Part shown: positions 15,719 to 25,031 of the stretch, in pieces
Position numbering within the stretch: position 1 is the stretch's first letter
How the letters are laid out: each line of letters begins with the position of its first letter
Assembly (NCBI RefSeq): GCF_008254045.1
Contig: NZ_CP042425.1
Span: forward strand, 4,650,001 to 4,714,000
Origin: Limnoglobus roseus
GTDB taxonomy: Bacteria > Planctomycetota > Planctomycetia > Gemmatales > Gemmataceae
DNA: 64,000 nucleotides
Direction: 5' to 3'
The notes under the pieces: model-generated
The model's input: only the letters and a program-made list of their open reading frames with translations
What the model was told of the DNA's origin: nothing
Database searches by the model: none
Made by a program: the position numbers and the translations under genes

Positions 15719-18700
15719 TCAGGTGCCGAGTTCGCGGAGCAAGATTTCCAACTCCGCCCGCGTGTCCCAGGTCGGCGGCACGCCGGGGCCGCTGGTCTGT
15801 TCGGCTAACCACTGAGTCGCCCTCGTCTGCCAGCCTTTCGATTCCTCGGGCTTCCCGACACGCCGCAGAGCGAGAGCGTACACGGCCCACGCCGTGGGGG
15901 GGCAGTCTTTTGCCGCGCAGAGGGATTCCAACGCCGGGATCGCTTCCTCGACCCGCCCGTCGCGGACGGTGGCCAGGGCTTGGACCATCACCGTCGTCGG
16001 GTCGGTGGGGGTCGATTTGATCGCCAGGTTGGCGAACTTCACCACCGCCACGAGGTCGGCGGCGTCTCCCGGCGAGAGCGAACACGTCCACGCGATGTCC
16101 CGTGCCAGGGCCGGGTCGGTGGCGTCGCGGTTCTGGCCGAGCAACTCGTGACAGGCCTTGTGGTAGCCCTCCGTGTCGCCGGCCTCCAACCGGACTTTCG
16201 CCAGGAGGCCGGTCGCCGGCTTCGCGTCGGCCTTCAGTTGCATCGCCTTGTTGACGTGGGCTGCGGCGTCGCGCCAGTCGCCGAGTTGGCCGAGGGCCAC
16301 GCCCCGTTGGTACCAACTCTCGGCGTTGGCCGGTTGGAGGAGGATCGCCTGCTTGGCCCCGTCGGCGGCCCGCTTCCAGTCGCCGAGGTTCGCGGACACG
16401 ACCGCCCGCTTCCGCTGAAACTCGGCGACGTCCGGGCTGCTCAGGATTAACTGGTCGAGGTGCCAGCCGGCCGCGTACCACTGATCGGCGTCCAGGCAGG
16501 TCGCCACCTGCCGCTCCCGCCACCCGCTGATGGCCGCGGGCGGCGTCTGGGCCACGATGGCGTACTTGTCCTTGAGCATGGCCCAGTCGTTCCGCAGGCT
16601 GACGGCGTCGGTCGGGATTACGTCCCCGCCCGCGCTCAACCGCTGGCCGGAGAGCATCCGGCCGCCGGCCAGCATTTCCTCCACGTTCCACTTCGCCACG
16701 ATGAGGCTGCCGAGCCAGTCCTTGCGGGCGCGGAACGGCGGGGTGATCGGCTCGCCGGTGTTCGCGTCCCAGACGCGGCCCTTGCCGCTGGCGAGTTCGG
16801 TGTAGAAGAGTTTGCCGTCCGGGCCGAAGGCGACCGCGTTGACGCCCCCGCCAATGCGGACCGGGGGCACGACCGGCAACCCGTCACTCACGTTCCAGAT
16901 CCGGACCGTGTTGTCGTCGCTGGTCGTGATGATGGCCGTGCCCATCGGATTGAAGACGACGCGGAGGACTTTGCTGACGTGCTTGGCGGGCGCGTCCCAC
17001 AGGGCCTTGCCGTCGGTCGTACTCCAGGCCATCACCCCGCCGTCGAGGTCGCCCGTGACCAGGGTGGTGCCGTCCGGGGTGAACTCCGCGGCCGTGATGG
17101 CCGCGCCGGACCGGAGGGGCGGGGTGCGGGGCTCGTGGTCGCTGCTGCGGCGGACGCGGACCGATTGCCCGCCGCCGAACGTCACCCCGAACTGGCCGTC
17201 CTTGCTCGTGACCGTCTGCATGTCGTCGCGGCCAGGGCCGGTCGGGCCGCCGGCTGCCTTCTGAACCGTGGTCGTGCCGGACAGGTCGCCGCTGCTGATG
17301 AGGTTCCAGATCCGCGTCACGCGGGTCTGGTCAGCGACCATGACCTCGTACCCGTTTGGGCTGAACCGGACCGCCGCGGCGAGGGCGTTGTTCCGTATCG
17401 GCGGGGTGATGAGGTCCCCGCTGAGGATGTCCCAGACGCGGATGGTGTTGTCTTCGGCCGCCGTCGCCGCCCACCGCCCGTCGGGGCTGGTCGTCACCAT
17501 GATGACCGGCCCGTCGTGCATCACCGGTCGGCCGACGGCCTGGCCCGTGGTCATGTCCCAGACTTTCGCGGTGGCGTCGTCGCAGGCGGTGACGATCCGC
17601 TTGCCGTCGGCCGTCACGGCCACGTCGTTGACCGCGGCCGTGTGCTTGAGCGGCGGGAAGACGGCCTGCCCGGTGGTCGTGTCCCAGACCCCGACGGTGC
17701 CGTCCCGCGAACTCGTCACGACACGCTTGCCGTCCGGCGCGAGGGCCACGGCGGTCATGGCCACGGGACGTTTGATGGGGGGCGTGACCGGGTGGCCGTT
17801 CTTCAGATCGAACACGCGGGCGGTGCCGTCCCGACTGCATGCCGCCACCATCGACCCGTCGGCCGAGAATTGCACGTCGGTGACGCGGTCGGTGAAGTCG
17901 TACAGCGACTTTTCGTTGAGCGTGGACAGTTCCCACTTCCGCACCCGCCCCGCCGCCCCGCCGGTCACGAGGAACCGATTGTCGGGGGTGATGAGGGCCT
18001 TCGTGACGGCCGCACCGTTGTTGAAGACCTGCAAGAGCTTCCCGTCTTTCGGCTGCCAGGTGCGGATGTACCCGTCCGCCCCGGCCGTCGCCACGAGGGA
18101 ACCGTCGCCGGTGATCGCGACCGCCCGGATGGGGGCCCCGTGCTCCAGGGGCGGGCCGACCGGGTTCCCGTCTTGGGTGCTCCACACCCGGGCGATGCCG
18201 TCCTCACTGGCCGTGACCGCGAACCGCCCGCGGGCGTCGTAGGCGGCGTCCGTCATCGCCACCTCGTGCAGCCAGATGTGGCTGGTCCGCGGGCAGTGGT
18301 CGAACACGGCGCGGAGGCGAATCCGGTGCATCCGCTCCCGCTCGTCGAACCCCGGCTCTTGGCCGAGTTCCTGCGATTCCAGGCGCAACGCCTCCGCGAA
18401 CCAGAGCGGCGCGCCGAGGTAGTCGAACGAGTCGAGCAACCGCGTCCCGTTGGCGACGTTCAGCCGGATCATCCGCCGGGTGCTCTCGTCGAGGTTCCGC
18501 TTCGCCGACTTGTGCGCGAGTTCCGCCTCCTCGGCCTTCTTCGTGATGGCGATGTAGGACCAAATGCCGAGGCCGAGCAGAATGGCCGCGAAGATGTGGA
18601 AGATGACGAACGCGGTGGCCCGGGCCGGGTTCCGCTTGACCCACTTCCAGACCCGCTCGGGGAGGCCGGTCGGCCGGGCCTTGATCGTCTCGCCGTCGAG

Positions 18701-19765
18701 GTAGCGGCGGAGGTCTTCCGCGAACTCGGCGGCGGTCGGGTAGCGGCGGTGGATCGGCTTCTGCAACGCCTTGAGGCAGATCGTGTCCAAGTCGCGGGGG
18801 GTGTTCGGCTGAAACGCCCGCGGTGGCACGGCCTCGCCGTCGAGGACGAGCCGGATCGTGGCGATCGGCGACTCGCCGCGGAACGGCGGATGGCCGACGA
18901 GCATCTCGTACAAAATGCACCCGAGGGCGTACACGTCCGTCGGCGGGCCAATGTCCGTGACCCGGCCGGCGGCCTGCTCGGGGGCCATGTAACTCGGCGT
19001 GCCGAGGATGCTGCCGGCGTGCGTTTGGCCGCTGCTGCCGGCGATGTCTTTCGCGAGGCCGAAGTCCGTCACCTTCGGCTGCCCGTCGAGCGTCATCAGC
19101 ACGTTCTGCGGCTTCAAGTCGCGGTGGACGACCCCGGCCGCGTGCGCGACGTGGACGGCCCGCGCCAGGGTTTCGACCGTCTGGGCGGCGAACTTCGCGG
19201 TCTGCGGCTTCGCTTCGCACTTCTTCGTGAGGTTGCCCCCCTCCACGAGTTCCAGCGCGATGTACGGGGCGCCGTTGTGTTCGCCGATGTCGTAGACCTG
19301 GACGATGTTCGAGTGGTTCAGTTTCGCGACCGACTCGGCCTCGATGCGGAACCGGTCGAGGTGTGCCTCGCTGACGTTCACCCCGCCGAGGATCATCTTC
19401 AGGGCGACGATCCGGTTCAGGTGGATGTGCCGGGCCTTGTAGACGATCCCCATGCCGCCCTTGCCGAGTTCGTCGAGAATCTCGTAGGGACCGACAAGGG
19501 ATTCCGGCGAAACGCGGTTGCCGGAGGCCGTGAGGAGCGATTTGCCGAACCCGGAGGGGATGGTGACGCGCGACCCGCTGGACGGTCGGCCGAGGGTCGT
19601 GCGGGGAGTTCGGCTCAACCCACTTTCGGACGGGGCGCGATCGATTGTTTGTTCGGGCGAACCAACGGCTTCCGGGGACGGCACCGACTCGTAGCCGATG
19701 GTCTGATCGCTGCTTGACTCGGGCGAACCGGGGGGCGATCCGTGCCCGTGGAGCGGGCTACTCAT
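15719..19765 (-). CDS. Ser/Thr protein kinase with transmembrane, WD40 and TPR regions
   Basis: The 1348-aa protein has a low-complexity Ser/Pro-rich head, then a Hanks-type kinase at about 94-357. The glycine loop is GKGGMGIVYK, with Lys123, HRDLKPQN from 214, DFG at 234-236 and APE at 261-263, so it should be active. One membrane helix (about 384-407) separates the kinase from a WD40 propeller region (about 500-1060) with many repeats of the type DGSLVATAGADGYIRTW. The C terminus carries TPR-like helices (about 1140-1300). The likely topology is a cytoplasmic kinase with an outward propeller/TPR sensor. This architecture is common in Gemmataceae. The gene converges with the ABC permease, leaving 14 bp between stops. 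Confidence 0.92.
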   Translation of the reverse strand: MSSPLHGHGSPPGSPESSSDQTIGYESVPSPEAVGSPEQTIDRAPSESGLSRTPRTTLGRPSSGSRVTIPSGFGKSLLTASGNRVSPESLVGPYEILDELGKGGMGIVYKARHIHLNRIVALKMILGGVNVSEAHLDRFRIEAESVAKLNHSNIVQVYDIGEHNGAPYIALELVEGGNLTKKCEAKPQTAKFAAQTVETLARAVHVAHAAGVVHRDLKPQNVLMTLDGQPKVTDFGLAKDIAGSSGQTHAGSILGTPSYMAPEQAAGRVTDIGPPTDVYALGCILYEMLVGHPPFRGESPIATIRLVLDGEAVPPRAFQPNTPRDLDTICLKALQKPIHRRYPTAAEFAEDLRRYLDGETIKARPTGLPERVWKWVKRNPARATAFVIFHIFAAILLGLGIWSYIAITKKAEEAELAHKSAKRNLDESTRRMIRLNVANGTRLLDSFDYLGAPLWFAEALRLESQELGQEPGFDERERMHRIRLRAVFDHCPRTSHIWLHEVAMTDAAYDARGRFAVTASEDGIARVWSTQDGNPVGPPLEHGAPIRAVAITGDGSLVATAGADGYIRTWQPKDGKLLQVFNNGAAVTKALITPDNRFLVTGGAAGRVRKWELSTLNEKSLYDFTDRVTDVQFSADGSMVAACSRDGTARVFDLKNGHPVTPPIKRPVAMTAVALAPDGKRVVTSSRDGTVGVWDTTTGQAVFPPLKHTAAVNDVAVTADGKRIVTACDDATAKVWDMTTGQAVGRPVMHDGPVIMVTTSPDGRWAATAAEDNTIRVWDILSGDLITPPIRNNALAAAVRFSPNGYEVMVADQTRVTRIWNLISSGDLSGTTTVQKAAGGPTGPGRDDMQTVTSKDGQFGVTFGGGQSVRVRRSSDHEPRTPPLRSGAAITAAEFTPDGTTLVTGDLDGGVMAWSTTDGKALWDAPAKHVSKVLRVVFNPMGTAIITTSDDNTVRIWNVSDGLPVVPPVRIGGGVNAVAFGPDGKLFYTELASGKGRVWDANTGEPITPPFRARKDWLGSLIVAKWNVEEMLAGGRMLSGQRLSAGGDVIPTDAVSLRNDWAMLKDKYAIVAQTPPAAISGWRERQVATCLDADQWYAAGWHLDQLILSSPDVAEFQRKRAVVSANLGDWKRAADGAKQAILLQPANAESWYQRGVALGQLGDWRDAAAHVNKAMQLKADAKPATGLLAKVRLEAGDTEGYHKACHELLGQNRDATDPALARDIAWTCSLSPGDAADLVAVVKFANLAIKSTPTDPTTVMVQALATVRDGRVEEAIPALESLCAAKDCPPTAWAVYALALRRVGKPEESKGWQTRATQWLAEQTSGPGVPPTWDTRAELEILLRELGT

Positions 19766-19910
19766 AACGGCGGAGCCTTTTCGGCCGGGTTGGACTGGTA
19801 ACTAGCAAAATATGCGATACCAACCCTCGATGGAAGCTCGGAATGGAAACTCAGATCGAATCTCCGAAATTCGTTAACTGTTACGTCCACCGAAACTGGT
19901 ATGACCGGTG

Positions 19911-20807
19911 TCACTTTTGTAACGCAATTAACTGTTCTAGAGTCGCCCGCACGTTCTCGCGACTGCCGACCGCCACGAACAACTGGAAGCGATACTCGCC
20001 CGGCGGAACCCCGTCCGGGTCGCGCAACCGGTAGACCGCGTTCCACTTCACGACCTTCTCGGCCTGGAACCGCCAGCGGCCGTAGCTCGGCCCGGACAAG
20101 CCCTTCGGCAGGTCGAACGAGATGACGCCCATCGCATGGGAGCCGGTCGGCGTGCTGAAGACGAGGGGGCGTTTCTGTTCGCCCGGCCCGTCGGTTATAT
20201 CGGCGAGTTGCTTCGTCTGCGGGTCGAACGTCTCGAAGACGCGGAATTCCGCCGGCATGTACCCGGTGAGGGCTTCGAACTGGGCGAAAGTGTGTCGCTC
20301 CGTCGGCGGGACCGAGAACGTCACGGCGTACTCGATCGCGTGGGCAAGCCCCTGATGGCCGACGGTCACGGTCTTGGACAACAGGTGATCCGACAGGGGC
20401 TTCGCGTTTAGCGCCGGGTACTTCTCCGACTTCTCGCCGGGGTTCAGCCAGAACGCCGTGCGGCTCTTGGTTTCGAGCACGTTGCCGGCGGCCCGCAGGC
20501 GGAGGAGTTGGCTCGTCGATCTCGGCCCGGCCCCGTCGCGGCGACTGCCGGCCTCGGTGGGGTTGTACGCCTCGGCCCAGAAGTTCGGCCGGCCGCAATC
20601 GAACGCGCACGCCGACTGAAGTTGCCGCCCGTGGTCGGTGGAGTCGATGAACTCCTTCCCGTTCCACGTCACGGAGTGAATTGCCCCGGCGAGTCGCGTG
20701 GTCGTGGTGACGACGATGTCCGACGGCCCGGCCTTTCCGCGGACGGTCGCATCCCCGGAAACGGTCGTCGCGTGGGCCAACATCACCCCGAGCATCACCG
20801 CGACCAT
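19911..20807 (-). CDS. Secreted hypothetical protein (298 aa)
   Basis: The protein begins with a probable signal peptide (MVAVMLGVMLAHATTVSG), then a beta-rich chain without further membrane segments. A GAIHSVTWNGKEFIDSTDHG stretch recalls galactose-mutarotase-like folds, but no catalytic histidines can be assigned, so I do not name an activity. The ATG at 20807 follows a GGGGGCGAG stretch. The frame is open further upstream, but that part overlaps the divergent lipoprotein gene and has out-of-family composition. It probably lies in the periplasm. The divergent start of the 147-aa lipoprotein is 78 bp away. Confidence 0.65.
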   Translation of the reverse strand: MVAVMLGVMLAHATTVSGDATVRGKAGPSDIVVTTTTRLAGAIHSVTWNGKEFIDSTDHGRQLQSACAFDCGRPNFWAEAYNPTEAGSRRDGAGPRSTSQLLRLRAAGNVLETKSRTAFWLNPGEKSEKYPALNAKPLSDHLLSKTVTVGHQGLAHAIEYAVTFSVPPTERHTFAQFEALTGYMPAEFRVFETFDPQTKQLADITDGPGEQKRPLVFSTPTGSHAMGVISFDLPKGLSGPSYGRWRFQAEKVVKWNAVYRLRDPDGVPPGEYRFQLFVAVGSRENVRATLEQLIALQK

Positions 20808-20885
20808 GTCTCGCCCCCGGAACTGCCCTCGACAGCCCCGCCGCCGCACGGTATTTCGTGCAGAGTCTCGACGGGGTTTGTCACC

Positions 20886-21329
20886 ATGGCTCGTGCCTTG
20901 ATCCTCTTCTTTGTACTCGGCTCGGCAGGTTGTGCGTCCACGGCCGCCCGCACCGTTCTCCGCGACAAGGACAGCGGCGTCGTGGCCGTGCCGAACGACA
21001 CCGACAGTTTCCCGGACTATTACCGCTCGGAAGCCCTGGATCTGATCCGCGACCACGTCGGCAAGAACTACGAGATCGTCAAGGAAGAGGAGTACGTCCT
21101 CGGCCCGGTCGTCACCAATCAGAGCAAGCTCAGCCGCCGGCCCGTCTTAAACTGGCTCGTACCGTGGAGGCTGGGCGAAACCGACACCACCACGAATACC
21201 AGTACGACCAAGAACAACACCGAGTACCGCATCCACTACCAGCGGGTTGCACCGACCGCACCGAAGGTTGTGCCGGCCGCAGGGACTGACACGGACCTGC
21301 CGCCGTTGTCCGACGGCGCGAGTCGCTGA
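20886..21329 (+). CDS. Putative lipoprotein (147 aa)
   Basis: Residues 1-16 form a lipoprotein signal with lipobox GSAGC (Cys16). The mature part is hydrophilic. It contains YRSEALDLIRDHVGKNYEIV, a VVTNQ stretch, and a Thr/Asn-rich segment near residue 100. The family is not recognised. A second lipoprotein gene follows after nine bases, so the two form a small operon. It is probably anchored in an envelope membrane facing the periplasm. Confidence 0.65.
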   Translation: MARALILFFVLGSAGCASTAARTVLRDKDSGVVAVPNDTDSFPDYYRSEALDLIRDHVGKNYEIVKEEEYVLGPVVTNQSKLSRRPVLNWLVPWRLGETDTTTNTSTTKNNTEYRIHYQRVAPTAPKVVPAAGTDTDLPPLSDGASR

Positions 21330-21338
21330 GGAACAACC

Positions 21339-21500
21339 ATGCGTCGAAGTCTGATTGCCGCCGCCATAGTGCTCACGAACTTGACCGGTTGCGCGACGCT
21401 GGACGGCTTCATGCAAGACGCCCCGTCCGTGTCCGAGTGCCGGTGGGAACAGCCGGCCGAGCGAGCACCCGCGCCAGAACCGGTTGCGGAATCGAAGTGA
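21339..21500 (+). CDS. Small putative lipoprotein (53 aa)
   Basis: A GAGGAA ribosome-binding site stands five bases before the ATG. The product starts with a positively charged, hydrophobic leader and lipobox LTGC (Cys18), followed by a 35-residue tail rich in Pro, Glu and Ala. It begins nine bases after the preceding lipoprotein gene. Its stop codon abuts the stop of the convergent membrane protein gene at 21501. The family is unknown; the start signal, lipobox and spacing support a real gene. Confidence 0.6.
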   Translation: MRRSLIAAAIVLTNLTGCATLDGFMQDAPSVSECRWEQPAERAPAPEPVAESK

Positions 21501-23102
21501 CTACTCGACCGACTTTCGACCCTGGTTCGCGTCGTACCACTTTCGCAGATCAACGTCGCACCGCTTCAACCCCGTTCGCAATAACCACGCCGACAGACCG
21601 ACCGTGAGGGCGAACCCGACGGCCCAAGCCGGCGTGACGCCGGTCTTTAACGGCACGAACGTCGCCGCGGTCGGCAGTAGTGAGGCGAGGTCGTGTTCCC
21701 CCACCCGCCACAGGCCGATAAGGGCGAGCGGGAGGCCGAGGGTGAACAGCGACGCGATGCCGTTGGTCTGGTTGCCCGTCGCGAAGCCCCGGTAGCCGGT
21801 GGCGAACGACAAGGCCCACAGGGCGAAGGCCCCGGCCGCGGCGGCCAGGCAATCCCACCACGCCGCCCGACCGGAAACGGCCATCGCGACCCAGAGGAAC
21901 GCGGCCCCGACGAGGTAGCCGCGGCCCCGACGCCAGGCCGCCGAGAACGAGGCGTGTGCGTAGTCGCGGGCCGTCAAATCCGTGAGCAGGAGCAACTCCA
22001 ACCGCTGACACCGGGCCGTCACCGTCGCGTCCCAGAGGCCGAACTGGTAGACCGCCGGCACGGCCGACAACACGACGAGGGCCGTCGCCACCATCGCCGG
22101 CCCGCCCCAGGATTCGAACAGCATGAAGACGAGCTTGCCCATCCACGCCGGCCAGTCGTCGCCGGCCACGAGGAACGCGGCGTACACCAGCGCGAAGCCG
22201 CACGCCAGCCAGAGGTTGACCCGGCCGCTGTATTCCATGACCCGCCGCACCGCCCACCACGAAAGCGGCCGGTCGCCGATGAGTTCGAGTTGCGCCTCGC
22301 GGTCGGAGGAAATCGGCTTGTAGTGGCGGTCGTGGAAGTGCCCGCGAAGCCGGAAGGCTGCCCGCGGGCCGACGACGGCGAACAGTACGACCGCGAACAG
22401 GTGCAGGTCGAGGAACCGCTCCCACGCCAGCCACGGTCGGCGGTCGGCAGCGAACCAGTACCGCACGACGCCGAACGGGTTCATCGTGTGCAGGAACATC
22501 ACCGCATTGAACAGGAACCGGCCGAGATCGTCGGGCAATTGTTGCAGCCACAGTCGGAGGTTCTCCCCCGCGACCACGCCGACGACGAGGTAGACCAGCA
22601 CGCCGAAGAGGCCGAGCAGTTCGCCGATCCGACGGACGGCCGCCGGTTCATAAATCCACGCGGTCAGGCACAGCCCGGCGACGACGCCCCACGCGAACGG
22701 CATCGCCAATAGCACGAACAAGTCCGGCCACTCCACGACGCCCGCCAGCGGCAGCACCATTAACACGGGGAACCCGGACAGGCACACCAGCGCGAACCGA
22801 GTGATGCCGACGAGCGATTCCGCCAAGAACAACCGTCGCGGTTGAATCGGCGACGTGAGCAGGAATTCGAGAGCCTGACTCTTGGGGAGTTGCACCAACC
22901 GCCAGCCGATGACGGCCGCCCCTTCGACCAACCCGAGGACGAGGAGGAGTTGGGCGATCGTGGACACGAACTCGTCGCTCGGTTGCCGAGCCGTGACGAG
23001 GGTCAGGATTGCCACCAGGAAAACGTGAATGACCGCGACGCGGCGGAAGGTGAGTTGCCGACCGGGGGCCGTCATCGCCACGGAGAAGAACGGCGCGAGC
23101 AT
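21501..23102 (-). CDS. ABC-2 type permease-like membrane protein (533 aa)
   Basis: The protein has about a dozen hydrophobic helices. An ABC-2-like block near the start (LPKSQALEFLLTSPIQPRRLFLAESLVGITRFALV) resembles the region of these permeases that contacts the ATPase. No ATP-binding gene is adjacent. The upstream neighbour on the same strand is a protein kinase whose stop lies one base before this ATG, which makes a two-gene unit. The substrate is unknown. It may be a permease half using an ATPase encoded elsewhere. Confidence 0.65.
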   Translation of the reverse strand: MLAPFFSVAMTAPGRQLTFRRVAVIHVFLVAILTLVTARQPSDEFVSTIAQLLLVLGLVEGAAVIGWRLVQLPKSQALEFLLTSPIQPRRLFLAESLVGITRFALVCLSGFPVLMVLPLAGVVEWPDLFVLLAMPFAWGVVAGLCLTAWIYEPAAVRRIGELLGLFGVLVYLVVGVVAGENLRLWLQQLPDDLGRFLFNAVMFLHTMNPFGVVRYWFAADRRPWLAWERFLDLHLFAVVLFAVVGPRAAFRLRGHFHDRHYKPISSDREAQLELIGDRPLSWWAVRRVMEYSGRVNLWLACGFALVYAAFLVAGDDWPAWMGKLVFMLFESWGGPAMVATALVVLSAVPAVYQFGLWDATVTARCQRLELLLLTDLTARDYAHASFSAAWRRGRGYLVGAAFLWVAMAVSGRAAWWDCLAAAAGAFALWALSFATGYRGFATGNQTNGIASLFTLGLPLALIGLWRVGEHDLASLLPTAATFVPLKTGVTPAWAVGFALTVGLSAWLLRTGLKRCDVDLRKWYDANQGRKSVE

Positions 23103-23103
23103 G

Positions 23104-24093
23104 TCAGATCAGGGGAGGGGTACCGGCCGGGACGCGCGTCGTGGCTTGAAACAGCACCGCGGTGCTAGTCCGACGCTTGGCCGTGACCGTCTGCTGCTGC
23201 CGGTCGCGGGCGAGTTCGATGTTGTTGGCGGCCGCGACCGCGTCGATGAAGGCGGAACACGTCGGGAAGCGATCCTGCGGACTCGTCGAGAGTGCCCGCA
23301 TCACCGCCCGGTATTCGTCGCTGCTGTCCAGGATCACGTGCGGGGGCGGCCGGTGGAAACTGCGGCCGGGCTGCTGCGGGGGCGGCGGAAACGGGAACGC
23401 CCCGGTGCGGAGCAAGTGGTACGTCACCGCGAGCGAGAACTGGTCGCTGCTGTCGCTCATCGACCCCAAGAACACTTCCGGGGCGGCGTAATCGAGCGTG
23501 CCCTGGCGGAAGCAAGGCGTGGTCGGCCCGTTCATCGGCGTCGCCAGCCCGTAGTCGGCGAGTTTCGCCTCGTTGCCGAGCAGGAGGATGTTGTTCGGTT
23601 TGATGTCACTGTGCTGGAAACCGACGGTCTTGCCGTCGAAGGCGTGCCGGCGGGCGTTCAAATAATCAAGCGCGCCGGCGGCTTGGCTCAGGTACTGCAA
23701 GACCTTTTCCGGCTCGATCAGTGAGTTGAATTCGTCCTGGTAGAGCAGGAATAGGTCCAGGAGGCTCGCTTCGGCCAGGTCCATGCCGATGACGATGTAA
23801 CCCGGCATCGACCGGACGTTGTGGATTTCCAGCAAGTACGGGTGGCGGATCCTCTGAATGCCCTGGAGCGAATGAATCTCGCGGGACGTGGAGTGCGCGT
23901 TGGCGCTCGACATGAATTTCAGGGCGACCATCTGCCCGGTGGGGGTGGTCGATTCCCACACCGTCGCGAACGCACCGCGGCCACGCAGGCGGACGAGGCA
24001 GTAGCCGGGGAACGGCTCCGCACCCGCTTCCGGCACAAACCGTTCGGCTGGTCGGGAGACAATATCCCGTTTGAAGCGGCTTCGGTCCTGCAT
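23104..24093 (-). CDS. Protein kinase-like protein with variant HSD and DYG motifs
   Basis: The 329-aa soluble protein has a Hanks-type fold: RGRGAFATVWE loop, VALKF lysine at 59, then HSDIKPNN at 161-168, DYG at 180-182 and APE at 204-206. The catalytic Asp163 and the metal Asp180 are present. The usual Arg of HRD is Ser and the Phe of DFG is Tyr. RD-kinase regulation through an activation-loop phosphate is therefore unlikely, though activity is possible. There is no transmembrane or sensor domain. It shares a unit with the ABC-2-type membrane protein that starts one base after its stop. That pairing suggests the kinase controls or scaffolds that membrane protein, which is inference. Confidence 0.82.
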   Translation of the reverse strand: MQDRSRFKRDIVSRPAERFVPEAGAEPFPGYCLVRLRGRGAFATVWESTTPTGQMVALKFMSSANAHSTSREIHSLQGIQRIRHPYLLEIHNVRSMPGYIVIGMDLAEASLLDLFLLYQDEFNSLIEPEKVLQYLSQAAGALDYLNARRHAFDGKTVGFQHSDIKPNNILLLGNEAKLADYGLATPMNGPTTPCFRQGTLDYAAPEVFLGSMSDSSDQFSLAVTYHLLRTGAFPFPPPPQQPGRSFHRPPPHVILDSSDEYRAVMRALSTSPQDRFPTCSAFIDAVAAANNIELARDRQQQTVTAKRRTSTAVLFQATTRVPAGTPPLI

Positions 24094-24201
24094 TGTGATC
24101 TTAATCTCGAACTATATGCCAATCAATTAAGCTACTTCAGTACCTTAGAACACGTTTGGCGCGATAACACGAACCGTCGATTTTTGTGGAGGAATAGGAA
24201 T

Positions 24202-24702
24202 TTAGGCAGTAGCAGAATTGACCGTCCAACCCGTTGGCCGTCCCTGGTGATAAGGCATGACGGCGTGAAAGGGCAGAGCCTGGAAATCCAGGATAAACGG
24301 GAGGAAATGCCGATCCCCCTCCCACATCGGCAGGTTCATCACCTGTGTCACCTTCACCCAGGAGAGCGACCCTTCGGGATTCTTCTCGGCCGGGGTTCCG
24401 CTCCAGGACAGAATGCGGAAGAGGAAGCCGAACCAGTCTTCGCCATTCTTCCCAAACCCCGGCCACGAGATGGTTCCGGCGAGTTGAAGCGATTCGCAGA
24501 CGATCCCGGCCTCTTCCAGAACCTCTCGCTTCATGCCGGCGACGATGTCTTCATCGCGTTCGAGTTTGCCACCGAGGCCGTTGTACTTGCCGAGGTGGTG
24601 GTCGCCGGGTCGGGCGTTGCGGTGGACGAGAAGCACCCGCGTGCGGTCCGGGGAGAAGACGTACCCCAGCGTCGCGAGAATCGGCGTGTACGGCACGGTC
24701 AC
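24202..24702 (-). CDS. Nudix hydrolase (8-oxo-dGTP diphosphatase-like)
   Basis: The 166-aa protein has a perfect Nudix box: Gly45, Glu51, Arg59-Glu60 and Glu63-Glu64 in GGKLERDEDIVAGMKREVLE and the residues just after. It binds the divalent metal that hydrolyses a nucleoside diphosphate linked to another group. The YNGLGGK lead-in is typical of 8-oxo-dGTP diphosphatases, which clean oxidised nucleotides from the pool. The GTG start overlaps the TGA of the 94-aa gene (GTGA) and has GGAGG upstream inside that gene, so the two are coupled. Specificity is inferred from motif context only. Confidence 0.85.
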   Translation of the reverse strand: MTVPYTPILATLGYVFSPDRTRVLLVHRNARPGDHHLGKYNGLGGKLERDEDIVAGMKREVLEEAGIVCESLQLAGTISWPGFGKNGEDWFGFLFRILSWSGTPAEKNPEGSLSWVKVTQVMNLPMWEGDRHFLPFILDFQALPFHAVMPYHQGRPTGWTVNSATA

Positions 24703-24983
24703 GCCTCCTCGGCCGGCTGGTCGTCGGCCGGCATCTCGGCCAGAATCTTGCGGACTTCCACGAGGTCTTCTTCCTTCACCCCTTCGCGGCGCCGGTAGCG
24801 GCGCTCGAGGCCGTCCAGCAGCGTCTCCCACATTTCGCGGGTATAGCGGACGTGCTTGGTCCAATTGTCTCGCCGCTTGAACCGGACCTTGAAGGCCCAT
24901 TTCCGCGCGAACTTCTCGGCCGAGACGAATCGCCGTTCGCCGGTGTCGGGGTCGGTGTCGGTCCATTGCACTTCTACGCTCAT
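24699..24983 (-). CDS. Hypothetical protein (94 aa), coupled to Nudix gene
   Basis: This small acidic-basic protein begins MSVEVQWTDTDPDTGERRF. It has a basic middle (WAFKVRFKRRDNWTK) and an acidic C-terminal helix. No family is recognised. The stop overlaps the GTG of the Nudix gene by four bases, so they are translated together. The mixed-charge, Arg/Lys-rich centre could bind nucleic acid, but nothing in the sequence proves this. Confidence 0.6.
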   Translation of the reverse strand: MSVEVQWTDTDPDTGERRFVSAEKFARKWAFKVRFKRRDNWTKHVRYTREMWETLLDGLERRYRRREGVKEEDLVEVRKILAEMPADDQPAEEA

Positions 24984-25031
24984 TACAATTCAAGATAGAC
25001 GCCGCCGCGATTCCCTCAAGGACGTTCCGCC

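Noticed and set aside
15701..15722. Six-base hairpin CTGACC/GGTCAG between convergent ABC permease and kinase genes
   Set aside because: The stem is short, overlaps both stop codons and has no T-run, so it is not supported as a terminator.
16460..19717. A very long open frame (over 1000 codons) on the plus strand
   Set aside because: It lies exactly opposite the kinase-WD40 gene and has a composition rich in Arg, Gly and Val typical of antisense shadows in GC-rich genes; no family motif.
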